Positions 8,209 to 16,710 of a stretch of 22,151 nt of DNA are shown piece by piece. Position 1 is the first letter of the stretch. Each line of letters begins with the position of its first letter. Location: positions 1 through 22,151 of the forward strand of contig PJAB01000679.1 of the NCBI GenBank assembly GCA_002887195.1. The letters run 5' to 3'. A program made the translations under genes and the position numbers. Origin of the DNA: Chrysochromulina parva (lineage: Eukaryota; Haptophyta; Prymnesiales; Chrysochromulinaceae). The notes under the pieces are model-generated. The model made no database searches. It was given only the letters and a program-made list of their open reading frames with translations, and was not told the DNA's origin.

Positions 8209-11200
8209 ATGGCGGGCACCAACGAAAGCGCCCGAATAGCCGCGCTCGAGGCGGCCGTCGGTGAGCTTCAAGCACAATTGGTGGCTGTGCGAGCCGACCG
8301 CTTCTCACAAGAAGCAGCCGACACCTTCTGGCTCATCATCTCCGGCATCATGATCTTCTTCATGCAGTGCGGCTTCGGCATGTTGGAGGCCGGTGCAGTC
8401 TCGTCCCGGTCCACGCAGAGCATCCTGATGAAGAATCTCGTCGACGCGTCGCTTGCTGGCTTGCTATGGTGGCTCGTTGGGTATGGCATCATGCATGAGG
8501 GCGGTAACGCCTTCTTTGGCATCCAGCCAGCCATTCCTAACCAGACGCACACGCTTTATGCGACGCATGAGTTCATGCAAGGCGGGGTGCAGACATCGGG
8601 CTCCGACTGGGCTCGTGTCTTTTTCGAGTTCACCTACGCCGCCAATGCGGGAACGGTTGTGTCGGGCGCGGTCGCGGAGCGCGCCCAGCTGCCAGCCTAC
8701 CTCATCTTCTCGTCCCTCATCACCAGCTTTGTGTACCCCGTGGTGGCGCACTGGGTCAGGAGCATGCCTTCACCGAGGACCTCTGATGGCCTCTGGCGGC
8801 CTCTGATGGCCTCTGATGGCCTCTGATTGCTGGGTCAGGAGCTTGCCTTCACCGATGAAATCTGATTGCCTCTGAGATCCTCGGTCTGCCCCTAAGTGCT
8901 CTCTGATGGCGTCCCTCATCAGGTATGGTCTCACTCGGGATGGCTTTCTTGGACGAACCTAATTGCTTCCTGATGGCGTCCCTCATCAGGTATGGTCTCA
9001 CTCGGGATGGCTCTCTTGGACGAATGCGCACTCAAGCTTCCTGATGGCGTCCCTCATCAGGTATGGTCTCACTCGGGATGGCTTTCTTGGACGAATGCGG
9101 ACTCAAGCTTCCTCTTCCTCGACTTCGCTGGCTCCGGCGTCGTGCATATGACTGGAGGGATTGGGGCCTTGGCAGGCGCGGCCATCATCGGCCCACGCAT
9201 TGGGCGGTTCGACGCCACAGGGCTTCCCGTACCGATGCCCGGCCATTCGAACGTCCTGCAGGTGCTCGGCACCTGATTACCCCTAATTACCCCTTATTAC
9301 CCCTAATTAGCCCGTACCGATGCCCGGCCATTCGAACGTGCTGCAGGTGCTCGGCACCTTTATCCTTTGACTCCCTAATTACCCCCCCTATTGCATGCAG
9401 GTGCTTGGCACTTTTATCCTTTGGCTCGGGTGGTATGGCTTCAACGCAGGCTCGACTCTCGCCATCAATACCGACACGGCGAAGACGGCGGGCCGGGTTG
9501 TGGTGGTTACCACTCTGTCCGCCTGCACGGGCGGTATGAATGATTGGCACTGATTGGCACTGATGACCTGACGGCGGGCCGGGTTGTGGTGGTTACCACT
9601 CCGTCTGCCTGCACGGGCGGTATCACGAGCATGAGCCTCGAAAAGATGAATGATTGCCGCTGATGGCCACTGATGACCTCTGATGACCCCCCTCATCAGG
9701 TATCACGAGCATGAGCCTCGAAAAGATGAATGATTGCCGCTGATGGCCACTGATGACCTCTGATGACCCCCCTCATCAGGTATCACGAGCATGAGCCTCG
9801 AAAATATGAATGATTGCCGCTGATGACCTCTGATGACCTCTGATGACCCCCCTCATCAGGTATCACGAGCATGAGCCTCGAAAATATGAATGATTGCCGC
9901 TGATGGCCACTGATGACCTCTGATGACCCCCCTCATCAGGTATCACGAGCATCAGCCTTGAAAAGACGCTCGGAGCGCGTCACTCGTGGGATGTGGTCGC
10001 AATGTGCAATGGTGAGTGCCTCTGAGTGCCTCTGAGTGCCTCTGATTGCCTGTGGGATGTGGTCGCCATGTGCAATGGTGAGTGCCTCTGCTGCCTCTGA
10101 TTGCCACTGATGGCCTGTACGCAGGGATTCTAGCGGGGCTCGTCTCCATCACTGCCGGCTGTGCGACCGTGATGCCGTGGGCTGGAGTCATCATCGGCGC
10201 TGTGGGCGGCTGCGTGTACCGCGCCGCCTCCAAGATGATGATCCGAATGCAAATCGACGACCCAGTGGACGCCTGCGCAGTGCACGGTGCATGCGGCATA
10301 TGGGGAGTTGTCTCGTGCTCTCTCTTATCGGTGCCGCAGTTCACCCACGCGATCTCGAACGGCAGGTGATGAGCACTGATTGACAGTGAGTGCACCTGAT
10401 TGCCATTGATGACATCTCTGCTCCCGCGCGATCTCGAACGGCAGGTGGTGAGCACTGATTGCCACTGAATGCACCCGAGTACTCTCGATGACACCTCTGT
10501 GCACCCACACGATCTCGAACGGCAGGATACGCGCTGATTGCCACTGATTGCCACTGATTGCCACTGATTGCACAGGATACGTTCCGGCGCTGATTGCCAC
10601 GGATTGCCACTGATTGCAACTGATTACCACTGATGGCCACTGATTGCACAGGATACGTTCCGGCGGCGCCTTTTACGGCGACGGGCAGATGCTCGGCGGC
10701 GCCTGCATCTTCCTGCTCGCTCACATCACGTGGGTCGGCATTCTGGCGTGTGCCACCTTTATGCTGCTCAAGCGCCTCGGGGTCCTTCGTGTGCCTCGAC
10801 ATTTGGAGTTGGAAGGGATGCATGCGTATTCCAAGGGCGATGTCGCGAGTGTCGATGAGGGGTCGACGCACGGCGGTCAACCCTTTTGGCCGGCGGCCGC
10901 CGAGGGGACCGATTCCATAACAGGCAACCTCCGCGCCGCACAACCTCCACCCAGCGAAAGTGGCATCGAGATACCCGAATCCCCAGAGAGCAACTCGATG
11001 GTAATTAGGGGGGTAATTAGGGAGTTACCCGAATCCCCACAGAGCAGCGGCGCGCTGCCGACGGCGGCAGAAGGCAGCACTAGTGGCAACGTCGCGCTGC
11101 CGACGGCGGCAGAAGGCAGCAACAGTGGGCGTCGCAGTGGGCGTTCTGGCCGAGGGTTGGCATCTTTGTCAGCGTCACTGCAAGCGTCCTCCGCCGACGC

Positions 11201-11210
11201 CTCTGTGTGA
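8209..11210 (+). CDS. AMT: Ammonium transporter (Amt/MEP family)
   Basis: Inferred exons: 8209-8754, 9061-9261, 9401-9533, 9940-10011, 10125-10365, 10652-11210 (phases 0, 0, 1, 1, 2; 583 aa). A channel-like transporter that brings ammonium across a membrane, probably the plasma membrane. A short coiled coil (ARIAALEAAVGELQAQL) precedes the core. Family motifs in order: FFMQCGFGMLEAG, AGTVVSGAVAERA, WLSW, FLDFAGSGVVHMTGG (pore Asp and first pore His), LGWYGFNAGS, VDACAVHGACGIWG (second pore His), FYGDGQMLG. Both conserved pore histidines are present. The ~150-residue tail is hydrophilic, Ser/Gly-rich, and contains a doubled LPTAAEGS unit. The N-terminal coiled coil is like that of some algal Amt proteins. 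Every splice join restores the expected family sequence, so this gene calibrates the splice reading of the whole window. Confidence 0.95.
8755..9060 (+). repeat. AMT intron 1: copies of both exon edges
   Basis: 306 bp, phase 0. The donor edge (CTGGGTCAGGAGC and following CTTCACCGA) is repeated at about 8830. The acceptor edge with exon 2 start (CCCTCATCAG then GTATGGTCTCACTCGGGATGG) occurs at 8923, 8990 and finally 9061; only the last leads into the transporter frame (VWSHSGWLSW... LDFAGSG). Units are 67 and 71 bp. Confidence 0.9.
9262..9400 (+). repeat. AMT intron 2: contains the joined exon 2-exon 3 sequence
   Basis: 139 bp, phase 0. After 50 bp (TTACCCCTAA units) a copy of exon 2's last 35 bases runs straight into exon 3's first bases (about 9312-9370, reading PVPMPGHSNVLQVLGTFIL then a stop). 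The real exon 3 starts at 9401 after TTGCATGCAG. Confidence 0.9.
9534..9939 (+). repeat. AMT intron 3: joined-exon copy followed by 80-bp array
   Basis: 406 bp, phase 1. At 9571-9645 exon 3's end and exon 4's start stand joined without an intron. GTATCACGAGC then recurs at 9620, 9700, 9780, 9860 and 9940, exactly 80 bp apart; the last is the real exon 4. Each unit ends CCCCCCTCATCAG. Using an earlier acceptor gives a stop within about 15 codons. Confidence 0.92.
10012..10124 (+). repeat. AMT intron 4: copy of exon 4 end
   Basis: 113 bp, phase 1, donor GTGAGT. The end of exon 4 with its donor (TGGGATGTGGTCGC, ATGTGCAATGGTGAGTGCC) is repeated at about 10052-10089. Acceptor TACGCAG at 10124. 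Confidence 0.88.
10366..10651 (+). repeat. AMT intron 5: three copies of exon 5 end, two of exon 6 start
   Basis: 286 bp, phase 2. GATCTCGAACGGCAG (exon 5 end) recurs at about 10429 and 10510. The second of these runs directly into GATACG, the start of exon 6, with no intron. CACAGGATACGTTCCGGCG occurs at 10571 and at the real acceptor (10647). Between them are TGATTGCCAC 10-bp units. Confidence 0.9.
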
Positions 11211-11881
11211 ACAGACAGATGCCTCTGTGAACAGACCGATGCATCTGAGTGAAGGGCCCTTCACAACTCAACCTCGAGCATCTCCTTCGCCTCCGTCGAG
11301 GTCGCCTCGTCACGTCATCACCTCATCATCCACACTTGCGCAACCATGCACGATGAGCGAGGCCGGGAGATGGGTTCGAGATTGGACGAGGCCGGGAGAT
11401 GGGTTCAAGATTGGACGAGGCGGCCGGGAGATGGGTTCGAGATTGGACGAGGCGGCCGGGAGATGGGTTCGAGATTGGACGAGGCGGCCGGGAGATGGGT
11501 TCGAGATTGGACGAGGAGGACTCCGTGGCGGTGGCGGAGAGGGTCGAGTGCATCGTCGAGAGCCTTTTGCCGCATAGCTACCGAGACCAATCTCGGATGA
11601 GCTATAATCAGACTGATGAGCGCATGAAAGAGCAGATCTTGTTAGAGGCGTTAATTGTACATTGTTGAACCGAACCCGAGCTATTGTGATCATAGTGTCC
11701 ACATAGAGCATAGTGTCCATAGCGATCCATTTAAGTGTCCGTAGTCGGTAGTTTGCATACGCTAGGTTAAATTCGCACATGCTGACAGAGTTCGTTGCCG
11801 CATTCGGCGCATGCACAGTTCATACACCCCGCCGGCGGCGGGCGTGTTACTCACTTAGACTTACTTTCGCTTCTACTTACG
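11211..11881. other. Convergent intergenic region with short ORF
   Basis: Between the 3' ends of AMT and the minus-strand gene. A plus-strand reading frame (11399-11668, ATG to TGA) ends with a varied, charged sequence (VAVAERVECIVESLLPHSY...), which could be a small gene or the last exon of one; its upstream part is only repeat. The rest is AT-richer and holds nothing I recognise. Confidence 0.35.
11345..11516. repeat. 29-32-bp tandem repeat, five units
   Basis: Units of the form GGGAGATGGGTTCGAGATTG plus GACGAGGCGGCC; the first spacings are 29-30 bp and the later ones 32 bp, so reading frames rotate through the array. This argues against a conserved protein across it. Confidence 0.85.
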
Positions 11882-13838
11882 CTACGAGAGTTGAGTCCTT
11901 TGCTGACGCGTGGCGGCTGTAGTTCCTGTTGTGGAGTCTGTTGGCGTCGACTCACTCCACGCCGCCCAACACGACGCGCGCGGCTCGCCTACCACTGTGG
12001 AGTCTGTTGGCGTCGACTCACTCCACGCCGCCACAAGCTCCCTTGGTAGCACCCTTGGTTTCGACTCATTCCACGCCGCTACAAGCTCCCTCGCCTTCCG
12101 GAGCGCTGGTCGGCAGCCGCACAGGAGCAGCAAGGCGCCGTGATGAGCACCGTGCTGGGCGCCGTGCTGGGCACCATGTTGGGCGTCGTGCTGGGCGCTA
12201 GGCTCCGCGGCGGGTTCCTCTGTCGCTGGCCTCTCATCCGCGCCGCGCGCTGCACTGAGCACCACCACCAGCGCGCCCGACTGCGCACCCAACGCTCGTA
12301 CCTGTGGGAGAGGGGCGTTGTAGTGAGCACTTGCATGCAGGCCGAGACTGCCCCCCCAACGCCCGTACCGTCGGCGGTCGGTCACGCAGCAGGGCTGTGG
12401 GGAGTGGGGCGTTGTAGTGAGCACGTACCGTCGGCGGTCGGTCACGCAGCAGGGCCACCTGCACTGGGGTCAGCGGAACGGCCAGCGCCGCTGAGTGGCC
12501 GTAACGTACGTGGGTGAGGAGGAAAGCGAGCACCAGCGCAGCGCTCGCCGCAGCGCTCGTAGCCGCAGCGCTCACCGCAGCGCTCGTAGCCGCAGCGCTC
12601 ACCGCAGCGCCAGCGCCATCAGCAAGCGGCCCGCCCCCCACTCGCCAGCTCTGATTACGTGCGCCATCAGCATGCGGCTCGCCCCCCACTCGCCCATCCA
12701 ACTGCCAGCTCTGATCACGTGCGCCATCAGCATGCAAGTGCAAGCGGAGGCAGCTCTGATCACCAGCCTCGAGCTTGAGGCCGCACTCGAGCGCACGCAG
12801 CGGGAAGCCTCGATCTCGGCACGCGCAGATTGCAATCTCCCAGCGCTCGAGCAGCTCGGCCGAGCGCCGTGTCGGTGGGCCGCGTAGCAGCCAGCGCACC
12901 TCGAGGTCGAGATCTCGTGACCGTTCACCGAGGTCGAGATCTCGTGACCGTTCACCGAGATCGAGATCTCGTGACCGTTCACCAAGCTGGAGGACGACTG
13001 CGAGCAGCGAGGATTCAATCCAGTCGCAATCAAGTCGCAATCAAGTCGCACTCAAGCCGCACTCAAGCCGCACTCAAGTCGCAATCAGTGGCCCCACCTG
13101 CGACCAGCGCTCGCTCGAGCGCTCGCTCATCGGTCGCGCTCACGCTCAGATGCTTGCGCCGCTTGCCCGAGAGCCGGACGCGTGCCTGATGAGGGGGGCA
13201 ATCATAGGTCATCAGACGTCATCGGAGGTCATCAGACGTCATCAGACGTCATCAGAGGTCATCAGAGCGCGTGCCTCCGGCCCACACGCGAGCTGCGACG
13301 CGATGAGCAGCGCCAACGGGTCTGCAAGCAGCGAGGACTGCGAGGGAGTTTCGTCAAACGGAGCCTCGTCGTCGTTGATGAAGATGGCCGCCTTGGCTGG
13401 GCAGGCAGCGGCTTCGAGGGCGGCTTCGGCGGCCGCGGACACCGATCGAATGGCATCGGGCACCACCTCCAGCGGAGGGGGGACCACTGACGTGGATGAC
13501 GTCACCGACGGCATGTGGATGGCGACTGGACCGATTGGAGCCGCTGGCGCCGATTTCGTGGACGACGGGAGTGGCGGCACGCCGGCGCCGCCTCGTAGGT
13601 CGGCGCTTCGCAGCTCGGCGCTTCGCAGTTTCATATAAGTGGGGCTACAAGCGTGAAGGAGCGCGATCAACTCCGCAGACTCATCTGTCGGCGGTGCCTC
13701 GGCTGCTGCAGGCTTGCGGGTCGGGGCCTCGGGCGACTGCCGCTCCGTACGTGGTGTTGTTGCAGTCGAGCTTGGTGTGCCGAACTTTGCGGCGAGCTGG
13801 AGCTTGCTCTTCAGCCCGCGTGGGGGCATTTCTCGCAT
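11882..13838 (-). CDS. Unknown protein with GERSRDLDL and AQHG repeats
   Basis: Inferred exons on the minus strand: 13838-13275, 13185-13098, 12997-12429, 12301-11882 (phases 0, 1, 0; 546 aa). Strand is chosen from matching phases and because the intron units (CTGATGACC, CCCTCATCAG) read forward on this strand. The first exon is Ser/Pro/Ala-rich, ending LIASQLACGPE. Exon 2 is basic then acidic (RLSGKRRKHLSVSATDERAL). Exon 3 has three GERSRDLDL units, then LLERWEIAICACRDRGFPLR, and a long low-complexity region with AAVSAAATSAA units which might hide another intron. Exon 4 has AQHGAQHG repeats and three copies of an AAWSESTPTDST-type unit, ending TQLS. Intron 1 needs a GC donor. I do not recognise the family. 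Confidence 0.55.
12302..12428 (-). repeat. Intron 3 of the minus-strand unknown gene: joined-exon copy
   Basis: 127 bp, phase 0. The exon 3 end (CTGCTGCGTGACCGACCGCC then GACG) is copied inside the intron and runs into GTACGGGCGTTGGG, a near-copy of exon 4's start (GTACGAGCGTTGGG). Two GTGCTCACTACAACGCCCC blocks with CCCACAG ends flank it. Confidence 0.8.
12528..12605 (-). repeat. 30-bp tandem repeat, Ala/Ser-rich if translated
   Basis: About two and a half units of GCGGTGAGCGCTGCGGCTAC and GAGCGCTGCG on the minus strand, in frame with the surrounding exon. It carries GTGAGC donor-like sites, so an unrecognised intron is possible. Confidence 0.7.
12902..12983 (-). repeat. 27-bp coding tandem repeat (three units)
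   Basis: Three units (GGTGAACGGTCACGAGATCT plus CGAYCTC on the minus strand) encode GERSRDLDL three times. On the plus strand the same DNA would read as RSRSRDRSP, an RS-domain look-alike. Confidence 0.85.
13186..13274 (-). repeat. Intron 1 of the minus-strand unknown gene, probable GC-AG
   Basis: 89 bp of TGATGACCTC/TGATGACGTC units ending CCCCCCTCATCAG. The intron's first seven bases GCACGCG equal the first seven of the next exon. Only a GC donor after CCGGAG keeps the frame; the GT sites nearby lead to stops. Confidence 0.65.
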
Positions 13839-14118
13839 TGAGGATTTGAGTTCGTCAGGCGTGGGGCGTGTTCACACTTGACTTTTGCTGACCAATTTTA
13901 ATGAGGAGAGCCCATCGTGTCTAACCGGTGGAGGGTCGAATCGGGGTCCCGCCGATTCGTAGTCACGAGACAACGCAAGGTGCGGCGCTTCTTCGCGAGA
14001 GGCAGATACGCTGTTTGTCGGCAGAAGGCTGAAGGGCAGATTCCGCAGGTGCGCAGATGCCTCCTTTCCGGATAGGTCCCTAGGCCCCATCGACCCATGT
14101 TAATCATGAGCTTTTTCT
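13839..14118. other. Intergenic spacer between two minus-strand genes
   Basis: Should contain the promoter of the 13838 gene and the 3' end region of the HAD gene's downstream flank. No gene or RNA recognised. Confidence 0.35.
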
Positions 14119-14685
14119 TCATGCTAGCAGCAGCGCGCACACACACTCCGCATCCCTATCTGTGAAACCCACGGCCGGATCGACTCTCACGTAGTGTTCG
14201 CACGGCAGCCGGAGCTCCGCGTCATCAACCGCAACCCACTTGGTGAGCTTGAACTCGTGGACGTATTGCAATATCTGCTCATATCGCCACCGTGTGCCCA
14301 ACATCGTGTAGCCCGAGATCGGCGGCATGCCCGCAGCGATGAGCTGTGCGTCGACGGCGCGGCGCTGAGGTGCGGTTTCGCGCCACGTCGACGAGAGGAC
14401 GAATCGCGCGCCGCACTGCTGTACGCATGCTGCGAGAGCGCGCATGTTTTCGGGCTCGAATTCTCCAGTGATGGTCGATGCGACGGCATCCTCGGGAAGG
14501 TCCATCTCGGCGTCGGCGCGGGCTGCGAGAGCGTCCATGGACGCGCGCAAGCAGTGACCCGATGGCTTGAGGGGATGGCAAACACCGTCGATGTCGAGGA
14601 AGATCGTGGGAATTGTGGGATCGCGAATTCTACTCTCATTGAAAATGGATCGCGGCGACTTGATCGTCGGGCCACTCACTTCCAT
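14119..14685 (-). CDS. HAD-fold protein, HAD_SAK_2-like
   Basis: Single exon, 188 aa, ATG at 14685; the frame is open upstream but without another ATG. HAD-superfamily features: motif I FLDIDGV at about 29-35 (both catalytic-type Asp present), SSTWR at 98-102 as motif II, Arg/Lys positions in between and after, and WVAVDDAEL at 150-158 as the acidic motif IV, followed by VRVDPAVGFTDRD. SSTWR with a late VDD is typical of the 'Swiss Army Knife' type HAD domains linked to RNA repair and also common as stand-alone proteins in protists and viruses. It is likely a Mg-dependent phosphatase or nucleotide-processing hydrolase; substrate unknown. No introns. Head-to-head with the cyclophilin gene. Confidence 0.8.
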   Translation of the reverse strand: MEVSGPTIKSPRSIFNESRIRDPTIPTIFLDIDGVCHPLKPSGHCLRASMDALAARADAEMDLPEDAVASTITGEFEPENMRALAACVQQCGARFVLSSTWRETAPQRRAVDAQLIAAGMPPISGYTMLGTRWRYEQILQYVHEFKLTKWVAVDDAELRLPCEHYVRVDPAVGFTDRDAECVCALLLA

Positions 14686-15079
14686 GAAAGAACGACGTGT
14701 GAATGTCGAATCAACCAATGGCTGTGAATTATCTTGACAAACCAACAAGACCTAGGCTGTGAATGTAACCTTTGCAGTTTCCGGTCGGTGGCAACCTCAG
14801 TGTCCATCAGTGTCAACGGTCACCGCGCTGCGCATGGCTGCGACCCAACCCTGGTGCTCGTCGCGAATAGAAGCACAAGAGTCCAAAAGTAAGTCCAAAA
14901 GCACCCCGCACACTGCGACCAAATACGCTACCTGAGGGTCCTGTGAAGGAACATGTATAAACTGGAGTGCGTTAGGGTGACGCGGGCCGAGCCGTTTCGG
15001 CGCCACATGAAAAAATACCGGTGCGTCAAGGAACGAAACTCGCGAAAACCGCGATGCAACACGCGGCGAGCGTTCTTCA
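14686..15079. promoter_or_regulatory. Divergent region between HAD gene and cyclophilin
   Basis: 394 bp separating two oppositely oriented starts; both promoters should lie here. A run of plus-strand frame is open from about 14953 but shows no motif. No core promoter element is identified. Confidence 0.4.
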
Positions 15080-15811
15080 ATGATGTGCAGATGTTGCATC
15101 CTTCCATGCATGCTCCTATTATACGAGCATGTGGCCGCGCAGCCAAAGTGGATGATACACCATGCGGACAACTTGACGGTGCAAGCTTCTTCGGTGTCGC
15201 CGTCGAAACACATCAGCATCGCCGAGGCTCATGCGGAGTCCAACCCACTCGTCTTCTTTGACATCGACCTCGATCATGCTCCCGCAGGCCGCATCACATT
15301 TGAGCTCTTTGCAAACGTCGTCCCGCTCACTGCTGAGAATTTCCGGGCACTCTGCACCGGCGAGAAAGGCGTTGGCCAAAGTGGCAAACCTCTTCACTAT
15401 CAGGGTTCGCGTTTCCACCGTGTGATTCCGGGGTTCATGATACAGGGAGGCGACTTCACCAACGGCGATGGATACGGAGGTGAGTCCATCTACGGCAGGA
15501 CCTTCAACGACGAGAACTTTGGTTTGAGCCACTCCCAGAAGCATCTGCTCTCGATGGCCAACGCCGGGCCGAACACGCAGGCCTCGCAATTCTTCATCAC
15601 CACCGCGGTCACGCCGCATCTCAACGGTAAGCACGTCGTGTTTGGGACGGTCAAGTCCGGACACGATGTGGTCGATGCGATTGAAAAGGTTGGGACTCGA
15701 TTTGGGTCGACGTCCAAGGAAGCCGTCATCGCCAAGTCGGGAATGGTCGATCGGAACGCGTCGCGTCTCGAAGGGAGTCGGGCCGGCCCCCTCACCGCCC
15801 CCCACCGATGA
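15080..15811 (+). CDS. Cyclophilin-type peptidyl-prolyl isomerase
   Basis: Single exon, 243 aa. Catalyses cis-trans isomerisation of Xaa-Pro bonds in protein folding. The domain runs from about residue 56 (LVFFDIDLD) to 225 with nearly all family signatures: [21 protein letters not shown], the catalytic Arg in [33 protein letters not shown], and [12 protein letters not shown]. Histidine stands where cyclosporin-binding cyclophilins have Trp (WLDGKH), so weak cyclosporin binding is expected. The YGGESIYG and FGSTSKE segments are also typical. The ~55-residue N-terminal extension begins hydrophobic ([16 protein letters not shown]), which may be a signal or organelle-targeting sequence; initiation at a later ATG (15110 or 15152) is possible. 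A ~22-residue basic tail follows the domain. Confidence 0.93.
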   Translation: MMCRCCILPCMLLLYEHVAAQPKWMIHHADNLTVQASSVSPSKHISIAEAHAESNPLVFFDIDLDHAPAGRITFELFANVVPLTAENFRALCTGEKGVGQSGKPLHYQGSRFHRVIPGFMIQGGDFTNGDGYGGESIYGRTFNDENFGLSHSQKHLLSMANAGPNTQASQFFITTAVTPHLNGKHVVFGTVKSGHDVVDAIEKVGTRFGSTSKEAVIAKSGMVDRNASRLEGSRAGPLTAPHR

Positions 15812-16710
15812 GAGTTGTGATCCCTTTCTAAACCCTTTCATACTCATACACCTCCCGATCAGTGCACTGCTGTGTGTGCTGTGCGCGTGCGCCTGCACAC
15901 ACCAGCGAGAGCGACGAAACGGGGCCAAACGCAAGGCGCGGTTTTCTCGTATAATTCGGTAGAACGGTAGTTAAAATCGACGGCTTCCGGGCTTCGCATA
16001 AATCTAAAAATCGCGAATCGTACCCGACTACCCGTTCGCGGTCCACATACACTACCTTCAACCTTGGCGCCTGCGGGGCGCGAGCCTTAATCCGGTATCC
16101 GAAATTGGCTCAGAAATCCCGGTGGTCAGCAATCTCGGTCACTCCGCCTGTGTCCGGCTCCTCGGCGCACAGGCCGCAAAGCGGCACAGGCCGCACAGGC
16201 GGCACCCCGTTCTAAGGTCTAAGGGCCTTAGAGGCGGGGCCCTGGGCGTGTGGCGCTATGCGCCTAGGGACCTATGCGGGCTAGAGCTCTCTCCCGCGCC
16301 GCGCTAGCGGTACCGCTACGCTAGCCGGCGGCGCCGACGCGCGACGGGGACGCGCGTCCGTGATAGGTGATAAAATCACCGGTGATTCTGATTGCAATTG
16401 CAATTTTGGAAAAATTTTGGATATTCATTTGCGCGTCCGGACCGGTCGTGTGCTGCCATGCCGCGCGTGTTCGGCCGTCGGCGTCGCTGCGGTATGGGTA
16501 TCACACGAGCCCGCATTGCTGAATCGAGAGTTGAAATCGTCTATTGTACTACTATCTGAACCCAACGGCTAGAAAGCTACCATAGAAACCCCCACACGAC
16601 ATCGATCCAGATCCTCGATCGCCGCGGTGGCACCGTGACTACGCGCTACGAGATGCGGTGGCACTACCACTAGGATGCGGTGGTGGGCGGACTAAATTCA
16701 GATTGGATTG
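15812..16710. other. Convergent intergenic region with palindromes
   Basis: About 900 bp between convergent 3' ends. It holds no supported gene. TAGCGGTACCGCTA at 16305-16318 is a perfect 14-bp palindrome; CTAAGG-G-CCTTAG lies at 16219-16231, and repeated CACAGGCCGCA/CACAGGCGGCA near 16165-16205. The stretch 16350-16440 is AT-richer. None of these matches a tRNA or rRNA. Confidence 0.45.

Noticed and set aside
12775..13638. Plus-strand frame with RSRSRDRSP repeats resembling an SR splicing factor
   Set aside because: Intron units and splice phases show that the gene runs on the minus strand; the RS look is the complement of GERSRDLDL repeats, and no RNA-recognition motif is present.
13925..13960. 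GGTCGAATCGG, similar to a tRNA B box
   Set aside because: No matching A box, anticodon arm or acceptor stem could be formed around it.
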